From positions 6,951,227 to 7,015,226 of the forward strand of contig CM022671.1 of the NCBI GenBank assembly GCA_012295275.1: a stretch of 64,000 nucleotides of DNA, in the 5' to 3' direction. Position 1 is the stretch's first letter; each line of letters starts with the position of its first letter. The notes beneath the pieces were generated by a model that was not told the DNA's origin, did no database searches, and saw nothing but the letters and a program-made list of their open reading frames with translations. A program made the translations under genes and the position numbers. This document shows, piece by piece, positions 24,378-38,200 of the stretch. Origin of the DNA: Chrysomallon squamiferum (lineage: Eukaryota; Mollusca; Gastropoda; Neomphalida; Peltospiridae).

Positions 24378-24728
24378 ACAGAAAGACAAGAATGTTAAAA
24401 TATTCACAAATGACAGAATTGATGTTTTTATGTTAAAGTATTCCACAAATGACAGAACTGATGTTTTTATGTTAAAATATTCCACAAATGATGTTTTTAT
24501 GTTAAAGTATTCTACAAATGACAGAACTGATGTTTTTATGTTAAAATATTCTACAAATGACAGAACTGATGTTTTTATGTTAAAATATTCTACAAATGAC
24601 AGAACTGATGTTTTTATGTTAAAATATTCTACAAATGACAGAACTGATGTTTTTATGTTAAAATATTCTACAAATGACAGAACTGATGTTTTTATGTTAA
24701 AACATTCTACAAATGACAGAACTGATGA
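24378..24728. repeat. 39-bp minisatellite downstream of PPIL1
   Basis: About nine copies of a unit containing TTCTACAAATGACAGAACTG and ATGTTTTTATGTTAAAATA; one copy lacks about 12 bp. The unit length is a multiple of three and has no stops, so both strands stay open across the array (MLKYSTNDRTDVF on +). Confidence 0.95.
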
Positions 24729-25015
24729 ATTTCTGCAAATAGCTGAGCACATAAATATATCAGAGTTTGAAGATGTGATAATCAACCCTGAAATCACAAA
24801 ATACTGTTGAGTTGTTATTTCATTTAAAAAAAAAAATAATAATAATAATAATTCCCAACAACAGGAAACATCTCAGATTTTCAGTAATTTAATTCTCGTC
24901 AACACATGCAGAATTATCTCCCCTCTTTAAGAACTGCTGTTCACTGATTTCTGAAACAGTCTCGAGTTTCAAGCCGTCGTTTTTCTTATTTTTTAAAAGT
25001 GAAATTCAAACATCA

Positions 25016-27930
25016 TCATGACGGTGTGATCAATGATCTCACAATTTTAACATCATCAACCGGTCTGTCGTTATTGTCAGTCTCCACACACCCCATGCGC
25101 TTCACAACCTGCATCCCACTCTGAACACGCCCAAATATCACGTGTTTCCCATCAAGCCACTGGGTTGGTGCGAGCGTGATGAAGAACTGGCTTCCATTTG
25201 TGTTTGGGCCACTGTTTGCCATTGACAGAATTCCAGCCCCTGAAATTACATAATATCTAACATGAATCTAGTGCAACAGCAAACTCAAAATTGTTCAAAA
25301 CACAATGTTAATTAAAACAATAACATACAGTTAATTAACTGGTTGCTATTAATTATTTGAAAAATAATGCAGTGCTAATTTAATAGAAAACAAATAGGTA
25401 TCCTAATATCAAGCTAAAAGAAAAAAAAATCTTAATAATCCCAGCATTTTAAAAGTAACATAATATTAATTTCACAAAATTCTTCCAGTAGTAGTAAGAC
25501 AGAATTATTCTTTCTTAAAAAAAAAAAAAATAAAAATAATAATAATAGTAATAAATAAAAAAATAAAAAAATAAAAAAAATAAAATTCAGTATGAGAAAA
25601 AACATACATTCACAGTAAAAAGAAAGATAATTAACTTTAGAACAAAAGAAAATCCATAAATGAAAAAGAAAATAATACCTGTGTGTTTTAATTCATCTGA
25701 GAGTTCATCGTCAAAGTATCTTCCATATATAGAGGCACCACCTCTCCCTGTGATATACAAGATAATATATTATAGATACCCTTTCCCTGTAATATACAAT
25801 AATATAAAGATACACCACTCTCCCAGTAATATACAAGATAATGAAACATATATATGTTGTAAATTTTAAAATGTAAAATATAATTAATACATATATTGTG
25901 TATAAAATGTAATGCCAGAAACTCAGACATGCTTTCACAACCCAACTTTGCTTCCATTTTGATAACTGTCAAAATTAAAATCATTTTGTGTGATTTGTTA
26001 AGTATTTTCATACTATTTATAATAATCAGACTCCTCACATAGTTTTCTCTTAATTTTATGTTTTATGCTATGAATGCCTCACATTTCAGTGAAACTGAAA
26101 AATTAGTGTGTTGTTTCAGTCCATTGAATCATCACTTCCACTGTTTAAGTAACAGAAGTAGCCATGCAGGGCAGAAAAAAAATATATAGAAAGCAAAATA
26201 ATGTTGGAACTTCTGAAAAGAAAATGTTTTGTGACTTGTAAACTTGCTAGAAAAATGAAATACACTCAAATTCAGATGATGTTTCAGACAGTTGTTCAAT
26301 ATCAATGTTAGTAACAGACTGCTATTCAAAAACTTTCCTACTAATCTTTGTGTAACAATTCCCAATCAGTGATGACAAATGTGTAGTGTTTTTAAACAGT
26401 GACTGGTTTGACCTAACACTGAGTATTTCTCTCTTACTCTTTCACACAGGGTCTACAGTGCATTCATCTTGGGACAAAATACTTATACAAGGAAATTTAC
26501 CTTGGTAAATACTAAAACGAGATTTTATGGAATTTTTAAACATTTTTGTGTGATTTAAATATAATTAATTATTAAGTACCTAAATTTAAGAACTTTGAAA
26601 TGCTGGAGGTTTGTTTAGGGAGCTACAGGTTGGTATTGTGTGTGGAGAGAGACTGGCAGCATATGTCTACTAAACTCAGCATAAGATAAAACAAAACATA
26701 GGACTGGTTGTAACATTACACACACTGAACAGCTAAGAAACTGACTGACTAACTCTGTGTCAAACAGATAGTGGCTGTGTTAGTCATTTAAAATGAAACA
26801 CAACAATTCAAAATGTACATTCAACATCAACAACAATCTCAAACTGTATGCTAAACATAGATTCAGAGTATTAAATATTCTACATCTGTTGATGGAACTG
26901 GAAATGACCTACATGACCATTTAACACAAAGAGTATGTCTAATGACAGAGTTCCTTTGTATGGGATCATTTGAAGCTCAGGTCAGTCAATACACTATATC
27001 ACAGATCAATGATAAAGAATGCTCAGACAGGCAAATCCTAACATAGCTATCTGACAGTGAAAGATCTTACTTGCTAGACTTTGTGATCTGAAAGCATTTT
27101 ATTCATGACCTAATCAATATCAAGAGTTTGTAAAATGATTGTTTGTAAAAAGTTAAACAGTAAACTATGCAGTGCTGTATGTGAACTGTATCTATCAAAA
27201 CAAACCTGTTCCTGTCGGGTCTCCCCCCTGAATCATGAAGTCTGGAATGATTCTGTGAAATTTGACGCCATTGTAATATCCACGTCGTGACAACTCTGCA
27301 AAGTTTCTACAAGTATTTGGTGCTTGTTTCCAGTACAGTTCAACTATGACAGTGCCCATACTGAAAAGAAATAAACAAAGCAAAAAGTATTAATAATAAT
27401 AATAATAAAATTGAAAAGAATAATCATAAAACAAAAGAAAGATAAATAAATGAGAAACAAATGAGAAACAAATAAAGATAAAATTTTTCATTTCTTCAAT
27501 TTCTATTAAATAACAAATATAATTAAAAATTTTATTTAAAACAAATGCAATTAATTTAAAACAATGTACGATTGTAATCCCCATTATAAACAAAACGGAT
27601 TAATTTTAAAAATTATTCTTCATTAGTATATGTTTTTATTAAATAATTATAAACATTATATAAAGAATTATTCGGTTACAAATAAAGTGAAAGAGAATAA
27701 AATTCATTATTTAGAAACGAATTAAAATTACTAATTCACTGTGAAATCGTGTAAATGGCATTTGAAAGTTCACTGATTTATCTTATTTAAAAGATAAATA
27801 AATGGGTAAAAAATGACAAGGTTGTATTTTGTTACAGTGAAATATAAATTTGTTCTTACGAAGTTTCTAAAGTAACTGATGGTGGTTGCCACGATTTTGA
27901 AGGTATTCCGGTGGCGCCAGTTATCGCCAT
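25016..27930 (-). CDS. PPIL1: peptidyl-prolyl cis-trans isomerase-like 1 (cyclophilin)
   Basis: Four exons on the minus strand: 27930-27860, 27360-27206, 25747-25679 and 25239-25016, all with GT..AG borders; 519 bases encode 172 residues against 166 in human PPIL1. The start [17 protein letters not shown] leads into the whole cyclophilin fold: [36 protein letters not shown] (catalytic Arg and the Phe/Gln pair), [14 protein letters not shown], and [10 protein letters not shown] with the binding-site Trp and His. It ends in the PPIL1-type RPVDDVKIV. Known role of the family: PPIL1 joins the activated spliceosome, bound to SKIP/SNW1, and isomerises prolyl bonds. Nothing in the reading frame looks damaged. 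The acceptor of exon 3 lies in a short tandem array (separate entry). The start lies 2.4 kb from the divergently transcribed CHCHD2 gene. Confidence 0.96.
25741..25838 (-). repeat. tandem copies of the PPIL1 exon 3 acceptor
   Basis: Read on the minus strand, three roughly 40-bp copies of TTGTATATYACAG followed by GGAGAGGTGGTG-like bases. The last copy is the real acceptor and exon start; the outer copies keep ACAG or have ACTG instead. Confidence 0.75.
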
Positions 27931-29519
27931 TGTTTTCGTTTGTAAACCTTCTACCCCACTTATCAGAGCATCATAGTTTTGTTTCGTTTTGTTTAAATTT
28001 AATTTAAATGAAAATTAATTATAATTTTGGTTTATTGGCCTCAGATTATGCTTATTATAATGTTTAAACGATCTCAGCAGGAGTAGTGACCTGAACATAT
28101 TATTGGCATTTTCTTTGAAGATAAGACTTTTCTTATAAAAATAAAGGTTCGGTCTGTCAAATGCAGCAGTGTAGGTAGGATATTACGTTGGAAAGTGTTG
28201 TAGTGTTCTTGATTAAATTTCTTTTCATTAAACCAAGCAATTTAGGAGTATAGCCACCTAAATGTTATATTTCATGTGCCCTGTGTAAGAAATATATTTA
28301 AAAACTCATTTAATTTGTTAACTGAAACAAATATTACTACTAATAAAATAATAAATATTAACTAACTGGAGAAAATGCAAGATGGATCTATATTTTTAAT
28401 ATAATTTTATTTCACAAACGCAGAGAAATCATTATTAATTTGTGGATAGTTATTTATATACGTACATACATGAATACCGAGAGATTTGTCTACAGAAGAG
28501 AGTAGCCAGGAATGTCGTATTTTTTCTTTGCAGATTTATTTTCCTCATTGTCTATCTATTGAAATGTTAGTAATATTTTATAGTCAGTTTTCATCTACTT
28601 TGAGCTCCCTGTGGCTTCAGCGGCAGGAAATAGAGAGTTTCTTTCCGAGTTGTATCCTACTATTTAATATTAACGAAACACTTATAATTAAATATTTTTT
28701 AATATTAATGAAACTATATTACATTTAATATTTATTTAATATTCAGAACAATATTACATTTATTATTTAAAATTAACGAAACAGTATTACATTTAAATAT
28801 TTAATATTATCGAAACCAATATTACATTTAATATTTATTCAATATTCAGAACAATATTGCATTCAGTATTTATTTAATACTCAGAATAATATTACACTTA
28901 AAACTGATTAAATATTCAGAACAATATAATATTTAATATCTAATACTTAGAACGGTGTTTGATTTGACTCAGTATAGTCAAAACAACAGTATGTAGGCTC
29001 TGAGCAACAAGCAGCGAAGTCCAGAGTACAATTTAAAAAAAAAAAAAAAAATTAAAAAAAGGTAATAAATGTATAAATAAATAAATAAATAAAAATAATA
29101 ATAACTAAATTAATTAATTAACAACAACAAAACAAACACACACATACAGTAATATAGTATTGAATTGCACATCTATTATTCACAAATTGCACTCAACGAT
29201 ATAACGATTTTACTTAATACATTTTTCAAAGTTAAGTTCATGTTATGTTACCTAAACACGTACCTCAGTAGAACATTCGTGACGTTACGTACCGCAACTC
29301 ATTAAGTACATTTATACTCACTTGATGATAAATTAGTAATATCGTTACGGCTAATCATAAATAGCTGGCATTACTCATCACTGATCTGTTTCCTTTCAGA
29401 TTCAGCTTCATTTATTACGAATTAAGTTCGAAAACAGAAAACACAACCAATATTTGTTAAATAAAAATACTTAAGGATAATGATAATGAAATTATGAGGT
29501 GATTTATAGCACTAAGTTT

Positions 29520-29598
<79 letters not shown>

Positions 29599-30146
29599 TA
29601 AACAATTTTTTGAGTCGCCCCATTAGTTTGTCGTCCTCTCCTGTTCCATTTTTATAATTTTCGCAACAAGACTGAACACACACAGACCGACAGACAGAAA
29701 GAAACACAATCACACATACATATATAAACAAAACGTAAATCATTTATAGTTTATTTGATGGTTTTACATCATCTTTTAAATTAACAAATATATATATTTA
29801 TGACAACAATTAGTAAATAATAAGACAATGTTTTTCTTATTATTTTTTATTGTTGTTGTTATTGTTATTATTATTTATTTTCTTTATTTATTTTCTTTAG
29901 AGAAATAGCTAGATAACGTAACTTAACAGCAAAGGATGAGATGATTATTAAAATGATTTAATGCTATGACAGAAACACAGAGATTAAAAATAGAAAATTA
30001 AAGTTTAACAGCATAATGTTATTAAAGTTTCGCTATTTAAAATCGGCGAATTAATGATTAATGATAATAAAGTTATTACACACATTTTGTATGATGTGGT
30101 ATTGTTTGCTATGCGAATAGGATCGTACATATCGCTTTTTTGTTGT

Positions 30147-30177
<31 letters not shown>

Positions 30178-30385
30178 ATGTGCACATTGCCGTTTTAAGA
30201 CGCAACACCAAATGCGCAGTTCAGTTCATCTGCGAATCTATATCATTGTTGACACCCTATATAAACAACTAAGTATCTGGAACCAGTCCACGAGTAAAGC
30301 GGAAGTTGCGAAGTAACGTGCTTTCTAGAACTTCGATAAGTGACAGTAATCGGGATAAGATTTATTTAACAGAATATAAGACAAT
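27931..30385. other. divergent intergenic region PPIL1-CHCHD2
   Basis: AT-rich. Contains a minisatellite at about 28690-28960 (about 35-bp unit, TTACATTTAATATTTATTTA plus ATTCAGAACAATA), (TTTA)n-(TTA)n at 29518-29600, and (TG)n at 30148-30172. Both promoters must lie here, but I see no clear core motif. Confidence 0.5.
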
Positions 30386-32370
30386 ATGCCTCGTAGAGGC
30401 CGATCCGGAGGCTTTTCTAGGTTTTTCGTTTTTAAAATATTATATATAATATACTGATGATAAACAGAATGATTTTATTTTTATTTTTATTTATAGATTA
30501 CGTATATACTAAAATAGATTCTTGCATTAGAATCTGAAGAGTATGACCTTCAATGCTTGTAACCTTATTTATTATATTAATTGAGTAGTTAAAATAACTT
30601 AATTATAAATGTATTTACTTTGCATTATCCAGATGAAATAATTACTATAATTAAGAGTTAATTCTAGTCTTGTATCAATATTAAAAAAACTGATAGAATA
30701 ATTTTCGATGACTGAATTTGATGATACGTCACGTTTCTTTCAGAAGGAAAAAACAACCCCCACGAAAAAAACCAACCCCCCAACAAAACACCAAAATTAA
30801 ACAAAAACAAAAGACAACAACCCCAAAATGATGATGATAATAATAATAATAATAATTAAATAATAATGAATATATTTCTAACTAATTACACAATACTACT
30901 TAAGTCGTGTGTGTGTTGACAAAATACCAATATACTGTGTGGCCTGGACTCATTGTTGATATTTTTGCAATAAATATCATATTTACCATCTGCCATACAC
31001 AATCTGTTGTTTATCCTCAGAACCACTAAAGGGAAATAAGTGTTTTCACTTTCTTGTCCTATCTTGTTTTGTTTTTTAATGTATTTGTGTATTTACAATA
31101 TTTTACAAAATAAAAAATAAAAAATGTTACTTCATGAATCATCTTTGCTTGATCTATTGAAAGCTGAATGAAAAATTAACATTTATGTCTGTTTCGGTGT
31201 CTTTTTCATTTTTATGTTTTGTTAATTTTACTTATTCTCTGACATCTAGTTTTATTCATCCTTGCATGAACTATTCGCTAGTTTAATAAAACTGATCTAG
31301 ACATCTAACACAAGTTGAGATCACATGAATTGTTAATACCAAGTGTCACTACATTCTCATTCAAAAAAAAATATATAATAAAGTTAAAGAAATATCTCAT
31401 TCATTTTTTAATTACACGATAAAAGAAGCTTGAAATACAAATTAATAATTGTAAAACGTCCATTATTTTATGGTTCCTTTAATGATTTTTAAAAAAATTT
31501 CAGGCCAAGTGCACCTCGTGTTCCAGCAGCTCGACCCCCACCACCACCACCACCTGCAACCATCCAGGCTCAGCCAAAACAACCTGGTTTGATGGCACAG
31601 ATGGCAACAACAGCTGCTGGTGTTGCTGTTGGATCTGCGGTGGTAAGGAAATTTAAACAGTTACTTGAGACAATACATTTAAAAAATATACTTGTTCATT
31701 AGACACAGGAGTTGTACCTGTTAAAATATAACTATAATCAGTTACATTTTTATTGTGAAATGGAACAAACTGCTGTTCAGCACTTTACAAAAAAACAACA
31801 GCAGGAATTTTTTGAGAGATTAGGACAAGTTCACATACTAAGGAGTTTACGCTGTCTTGGTAATGTAAAAGAGAGATTTCATAGAAACTTTTGCTAGCAG
31901 TTGTAAATTGATCATTTGTTTTTGTTTTCAGGGTCACACAATCGGCCATGCTTTAACTGGGGGGATGGGAGGCGGTGGAGGCGGCGAGGTTGCCCCAGCA
32001 CAGCAGACACAGCAGCCTGTGCAGAACCAGGACTTGAACCCGTGTTCCGTTGAACTGAAACAGTTCCTTGACTGTGCTAACACCCAGTCTGATCTTTCAC
32101 TGTGTTACGGTTTTAACGAGGCTCTCAAACAGTGCAAAGTTCAAAATGGTGGGTATTCCTCAGACCAGACAAATAGCCTTCCAAAATGTCAATTGTTTTC
32201 TTACAAATGTTTACAAAGATTAAAATGTGTGCACTTTGTTGTCTGAATGGCACAAACAAAAATCAGTGATATTACTATGCTGTTAAGCATTCATTCATTC
32301 ATTGATGTGATTATTAAATCACTTGTTAATGTTTAAACATATTTTCTTTGTTGCAGGTTTACAGTTGTGA
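30386..32370 (+). CDS. CHCHD2: twin-CX9C mitochondrial protein, CHCHD2/CHCHD10 orthologue
   Basis: Four exons: 30386-30420, 31504-31642, 31932-32148, 32357-32370; 405 bases encode 134 residues. The basic start [12 protein letters not shown] suits mitochondrial import. A proline-rich stretch follows, then the family signature [20 protein letters not shown] and [11 protein letters not shown], a Gly run, and the CHCH domain with Cys96-x9-Cys106 and Cys116-x9-Cys126. The last coding exon supplies only GLQL and the stop. Known role of the family: an intermembrane-space partner of the MICOS complex and of cytochrome c oxidase, oxidised by MIA40, and able to act as a nuclear co-activator under stress. 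Vertebrates have two paralogues (CHCHD2 and CHCHD10); this gene looks like the single pre-duplication type, so the symbol means the pair. The reading frame is intact. Confidence 0.95.
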
Positions 32371-32539
32371 ATATAAGAAGATGAACAAGACTTTTGTGTG
32401 AAAAAGATGAATTATAAATTTCTTGGTGCGGTTGTTATACTGATAATGTGTAAAAAAAAAAAAGATAATAATTCCCATTAGAAATTTGTTATTTTGTACT
32501 AATTTGCCAACTGTGCAGTGTAGAACATAGTCTGTAATT

Positions 32540-32545
32540 ATTAAA
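32540..32545 (+). terminator. possible polyadenylation signal of CHCHD2
   Basis: ATTAAA lies 170 bases after the stop; an AATAAA at 32873-32878 is an alternative. Confidence 0.4.
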
Positions 32546-34394
32546 ATAATTCTTCCTGTTTTGAAATCAATTTGTGTGATTTTACAGACAGTATATATGT
32601 GGGTTGTTGTTTGTTTTGTTTTTTCATCACAGAATCAGGTTTTTATAGATTTTGAATTTGGTAAAAGTATTTTTGTGGTAGGTTCTTTGTACTTTAAAAC
32701 TGGCCAGAAGGTAAACGCACATATCAAAGAAATGTTACGTCTGTGAGTACAGTGAATTCTCTATGATGTTTGTTTTCTAACAGCTTTTAAATACACAGAC
32801 TTTTCTTTTAACCTCATTTTTCAAAAACAGAATTTTATTTTTATTTACAATGTAACTAGTTACAAATTATCAAATAAATGTATACACTTGTTTTTGTCTT
32901 GAGTTTTACTACAATAAATTGATAATGTAATAATGATTATACAGCTGAATGTTGTCAAACCCATGCACAGACACAACTATGTGAAAAAAATACAATTTTA
33001 TACTCACAAACTTCTTGATATGTTTTACCTGTGAAGCTGTTACAAATTCAGTTTATAACTTTAAGGTTGCACACACTGTACCTGGTGCAGTAGTTGAAAC
33101 TGATAGTCTTGTTTTAAATCTTCTAAAATCTTGAATCTGTTAAACACATAGTAATGACAAGAATCTAAATGCTGCAAACATTTTTTACGGTATATCTTGT
33201 GATCAGTTTGTGTAAGTAGATGGCTGCAGGATCAATACTTGTTAGTTACCAGTTTGTTTTCTCACAGTGTCTCTAACTTTCTCAGTGTTGTGTTTTCTGA
33301 ACAAGTTATTTAAATTGCAACATGACATCACTTTTTAAGGAGACATTCTGTAAGAAATTAATATTTAAAAAGTTAAGTATCTAAAACTGAGTTCTTAATA
33401 TTAGAAAATAGTCTGTCATGAAAGCATTTTAATGTTTTCTGTTTGAAATGCAAAGTAACTTTAAAAAAAAAACATAAACCATGATCCTTCTAATTTCTGC
33501 CACACATACAAATACTTCATGGCACAGAAGTAGAAATAACAAGGAGAAATTCCTACCTAGAATTCAGAAAATACAACCCTATATTTTAATATTAAAACAA
33601 ACCCTAGATATGGACCACAGACAAGGTACTGAAATAAAATGAACCTCTTAAAATATTGAAATAAAATAAAACTATAAACACTGACCTCTGAAACTACTGA
33701 AACAAAAACTATAGACACTGATCACTTTAAAAGTACTGAAGTAACAGGCAAGCTGGATATTTACCTCTTCAAAACTTAATTATGTTATGGAAGACCTCCT
33801 CATGCAAGGATCACATAATATTGTACATATCAAGCTGTTACTGTTCTTGCCAGTGTTACACAACTCATGTAAGAAAGGACATGGTATGCACTATCATGTG
33901 TGGAATGCACCACATTATGCGATAACTGTTGCTTACTGGAAAGACTGATTCACGGAGTGATGGCAATAAGCGTCTTCTATAATTTTCCTGGTCATTAACT
34001 ACGTCATATAACTTAATAAATAAATAAATAAAATTAATAATGACAATAAAATGGAATTCTAAAAAGGTAGCCAAATCATTATTATTGTATGGCTCTGTGT
34101 ATATGTGTGTGTGACTGTGTCACTGTGTGTGCAAACAATAATAAATGACATAGCCGGGTTTTCGGAAATGTTAAACCCTTTCATTACTCCACTGCATTCT
34201 CAAGGTTTGTTTATTTTATTTAACGTGAAACAAATTTCTGCTTGGATAAACGTTATTCTTTTGACTGTAATTTAATAAGCATGACCTGAATTTCGTGACA
34301 AACTTTGAAAGCGATGTCAAAAATAACTAATCACATGATTTAGTCAGGATGAGGGAGGAAGTCACGCAGGAAGGCGAAAAGAAAAACAAAAAAT
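32546..34394. other. intergenic region CHCHD2-UBASH3
   Basis: AT-rich and mostly non-repetitive. Loosely repeated ACTGAAAYAAAAACTATA phrases occur near 33620-33740. No gene seen; the UBASH3 promoter should lie at the right edge. Confidence 0.5.
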
Positions 34395-35127
34395 ATGGCA
34401 ACTTCAGTACCTCCGAGAATTCTGCTGCCCGATTTCAAAGGGAAAAAAATGGAGAAATCATCACTGGAAACCCTTCTCCAAATGGGATTCTCGAGACAAA
34501 GAGCGTATGTAAAGAGCTGTTTTAAAATGATACAAATTGGCAAGCTGATACAAAATTAAACGAATTAAGAATTTGCTTCCGCCTTCAGACTAGTTTACAA
34601 CTTCACCAAAGGTTTTACAACTGGAACTTCAAAACATAATTTTTGAACATTGAATATACCACAGTACTTAATGGAAATCAATATTAAAGTAACTAGCATG
34701 GCAGGATACATTTATCCTTATTATTTACGTTAATTTAAAGAATTAAAACGACATCATTTCCTGTGCACTGTTTTTTTGTCCATTCAAACGAGTAATAATA
34801 CTAATGAGTAATATGAATATATGAGATAGTAGCGAAACTTTATAGCAGTAATTTTGAACGTCCGGCTGTACCTTCCGCGCTATTATATTGAACTTTGACA
34901 ATTTTTCAGCGCAAAAATCATGTTTTTTAGAGTACGATCAGCTGACATTTTGCTAGTAAACGATGTTGTTAAAAAGTGAGAAATAGTTATCTTGGAAACA
35001 CTATCTGTAAGCTAATATTAAAATTAACATCCACACTAATTCAGAGTGAAAGCAATTAAAATAGTAATTGAACATATTTGTTTCATTAATCAGTTTGCCA
35101 CACTTAATATTCATCTCTAATAAATTG

Positions 35128-35212
<85 letters not shown>

Positions 35213-38200
35213 TTGTGTGTGTGTGTGTGTGTGTGATTAAATTGTTGCAATTTGAAGATAAATCTAAAATAGTTATGCATAGTTATTTTGATATCCAAAA
35301 TAGGTCTAACACTGTTTTTTTGGTTTTGTTTTGAGATGCATTCAGATTGTTTTTGAGAAAAGTAGTTGGGTAGAACAGTCCAGTAGACTTACATTGTGCC
35401 AGACACCATCTTAATTTGAAGTCCTAAACAAATATAATAAATATTTCTGATTTTCTGGACTTAATATATACATCAAGTCATCAGTAATCAAATTTACAAG
35501 TCTGTCTTATGTTGTTAGTTGAATGTTAGATATAATGTTTTATTTTAATTTATTTTATTTATTTATTTTTTTATTATTATTTTTTTTTTTTTAGAGAGAA
35601 AGCTCTTGCTGCTACAGGAGACCGTGGAATTCAGCTGGCATCCGACTGGTTTGTTTTATTACAGTATTTTATTTTAATATTTTAAAATTTTTATTACAAT
35701 ATTTTAATTTTATTATTTTTATATTCTTATTGCATGATATATATTTTATTTAATATAATATTACAGTATTTTTTTATTTTTTATTTTTATATTTTTCTTA
35801 CAATATTTTATTTTTATATTCTTATTACAGTGGGGTTTTTTCTTATTACAATACTTTATTATCATTTCCTATTTTTAATATGATATTTTATTTCTATTTA
35901 TTCTGTTGTTTCATTATTTATTTTTATTATTTAAGTTTTAGAAACTGAGTTTGTGTTTATTATAGTGTATAGCATATCAAGCAAATGAAAGAAACTTATA
36001 TGCATAATTAACTTTTTTTTTTTTTTTTTTTTTCTAAACTGAAACAAAGACTTGTACATTAAATGTTGTTTCAGGCTGCTGTCTCATGTAAATGATCCTC
36101 TGCTGGATAAGAAGATAGCGCGAGAGTACGTCTTGTATCTGTGTCCTGTTGGAGCCTTCCAGTCAGAAGTGGCTCAGTTCTGGGACAGCTCTCTCTCCAA
36201 GTGTGGCTGGAACGGAGCTCATTCCTGTTTCCCCCACATCACACTCAGCTCCTTCTTTAAAGTACATTCTCTTCTTTTCTTTTCTCATGTTTTTGCTTTC
36301 TGGTTTCGATTGGGTACCGTAATTGAAAAAAATCAACTTTGTGCACTTCGTTTCAAAGTGTTTTTTTAAATGTGTTCCTGTCCGCAGTGATTTACATTTC
36401 ACAATTTGTAAAAACCGAGAGAAAGCGTACTGGCTGTATTAAGTAGATTCTGTAAACATGCAGTAAACATTTTATTTTTGTTGAAATGTTTAAATATATT
36501 TGGTTTAAAAACCTTTATTTATTTATTATAATGTTTTTTTTATTTGTGTTTCTTTTAAATGAAAATAATTTAACAAGACTATTAAATAAATACCTTGTTT
36601 TATTCCCTATTTTAATACAGCCCTCCGATATCAGGCTATATTTTCAATGTTTTGCAAAGATACAACTGTGATTTTTTTTTTCTAAATCTTTCATAACAAT
36701 TACATTTTGACAATATTAATCAATAACCTATTCATAGATTGCAGTGACTGTTCAGTTGATTCCAATTCAGTCACATATCTCCAAGACTAACACATTTATT
36801 ATTCTGGACATGCTTGTAAACAGTAAACAGGTTTGTTATTGTTGATATTTATTTATTTTCAGGCAGATGACTCCCAAGTTTCATTTCTCACAGACTGTAT
36901 GTCAGCTGTGGAGGAGAGACTGAACAAGTCTCCTAAAGGTCTCTCACTGGAGTTTTTCGCTCAGCAGAATTTCATTGGGTTGTTTGTTAATGAAAACAGC
37001 GAACATTTCAGATTTCTCACAGAAATAGTACAACTGTTTGGAAAAGCAGCCGCACAGAGAGGTAAAGATATGAAAATGAAAACATTATGTAAATATGTAA
37101 ATAGATGATAAAAAACTAAAGTAATAATTAGTGGGAAATTGTCAAAACTGAAAAATTAAAAATTAAAAAAAAAGAAGAATAAGAAGTAATAACTAATGCA
37201 GGAATGAATATATATATATAAAAATAATATTTAATGTTATATAATAGATGTGCTTTATGTATTTTTATTTTTTATATTTATTTATATTTGTCAAGTTAAT
37301 TTCCATATTTGGTTTTGTTATCATTTCACTTAAAAATGTTGGATATTGGTACTTTTGATTGCAGTTTGGTTTCTTGTTGAAATTTTGTAAACTAAAGTGA
37401 AAAAAAAAAATCAACAGTAGACAGCTCAACTGAATGTGACATAGATATGTATACATACATACATTACTGGAAAGACTTAAATTGAAACACATATCAAGAA
37501 ATATACGTCAAGTTGATATATTTTCAGATTTCCAAACTTGGCAGAATGTAATCATTGCAATTCCATTAAAGTTACAAATAGCATGGGTAAGCAAAAACAA
37601 ACTCCAGTCAGTGAACTGATTGCTTCAAAGTTGTTTGAAACCTCTCTGCTGTTAAGTAAAGAAGCCAAACACCATACTCAGACAATCAAAGCAGACGTTT
37701 TTCATTCAACTGTGTCCTGTAATAACCAAGAGAAAATTAGATGGACATTTCTAGCTTTCAAAAGCTAAAATCTGTTAAGTCAGTGGTCTTTGAGAAATGG
37801 AAGTTGTTGAGTTATCAGCAATGGAATTTTCAAAAGGTCATCATTGTTAGTGTCTGTAGAAGCTTGGTTAGGATCAGATTTTCACACTGAGAAACAGAAG
37901 TTTGAATTTTCAAAACCCGACTGTATTTAATGTTTGTTTCAGGTATTGAGGTTGGTCAGCCAAAGAAACAGCTGCATCTGACGTTGGCGTACCAGTACTC
38001 ACCAGAGCGCCACGAGGAGCTGTTGTCCCTGGCGAGGAAGATCAAACTGGACGCTAGCTGTCGCTGGGATCTCCGCCTGTATTCCAGAGACCCACGGACA
38101 CGAACCTGTGAGGTAAGTTGTAGTCTTATAGTACAGCTCTATGAGTCTTACACTTTTAGTTTTCTTGTAATTTAATGTGTTATTAAAGATGTATAAATTA

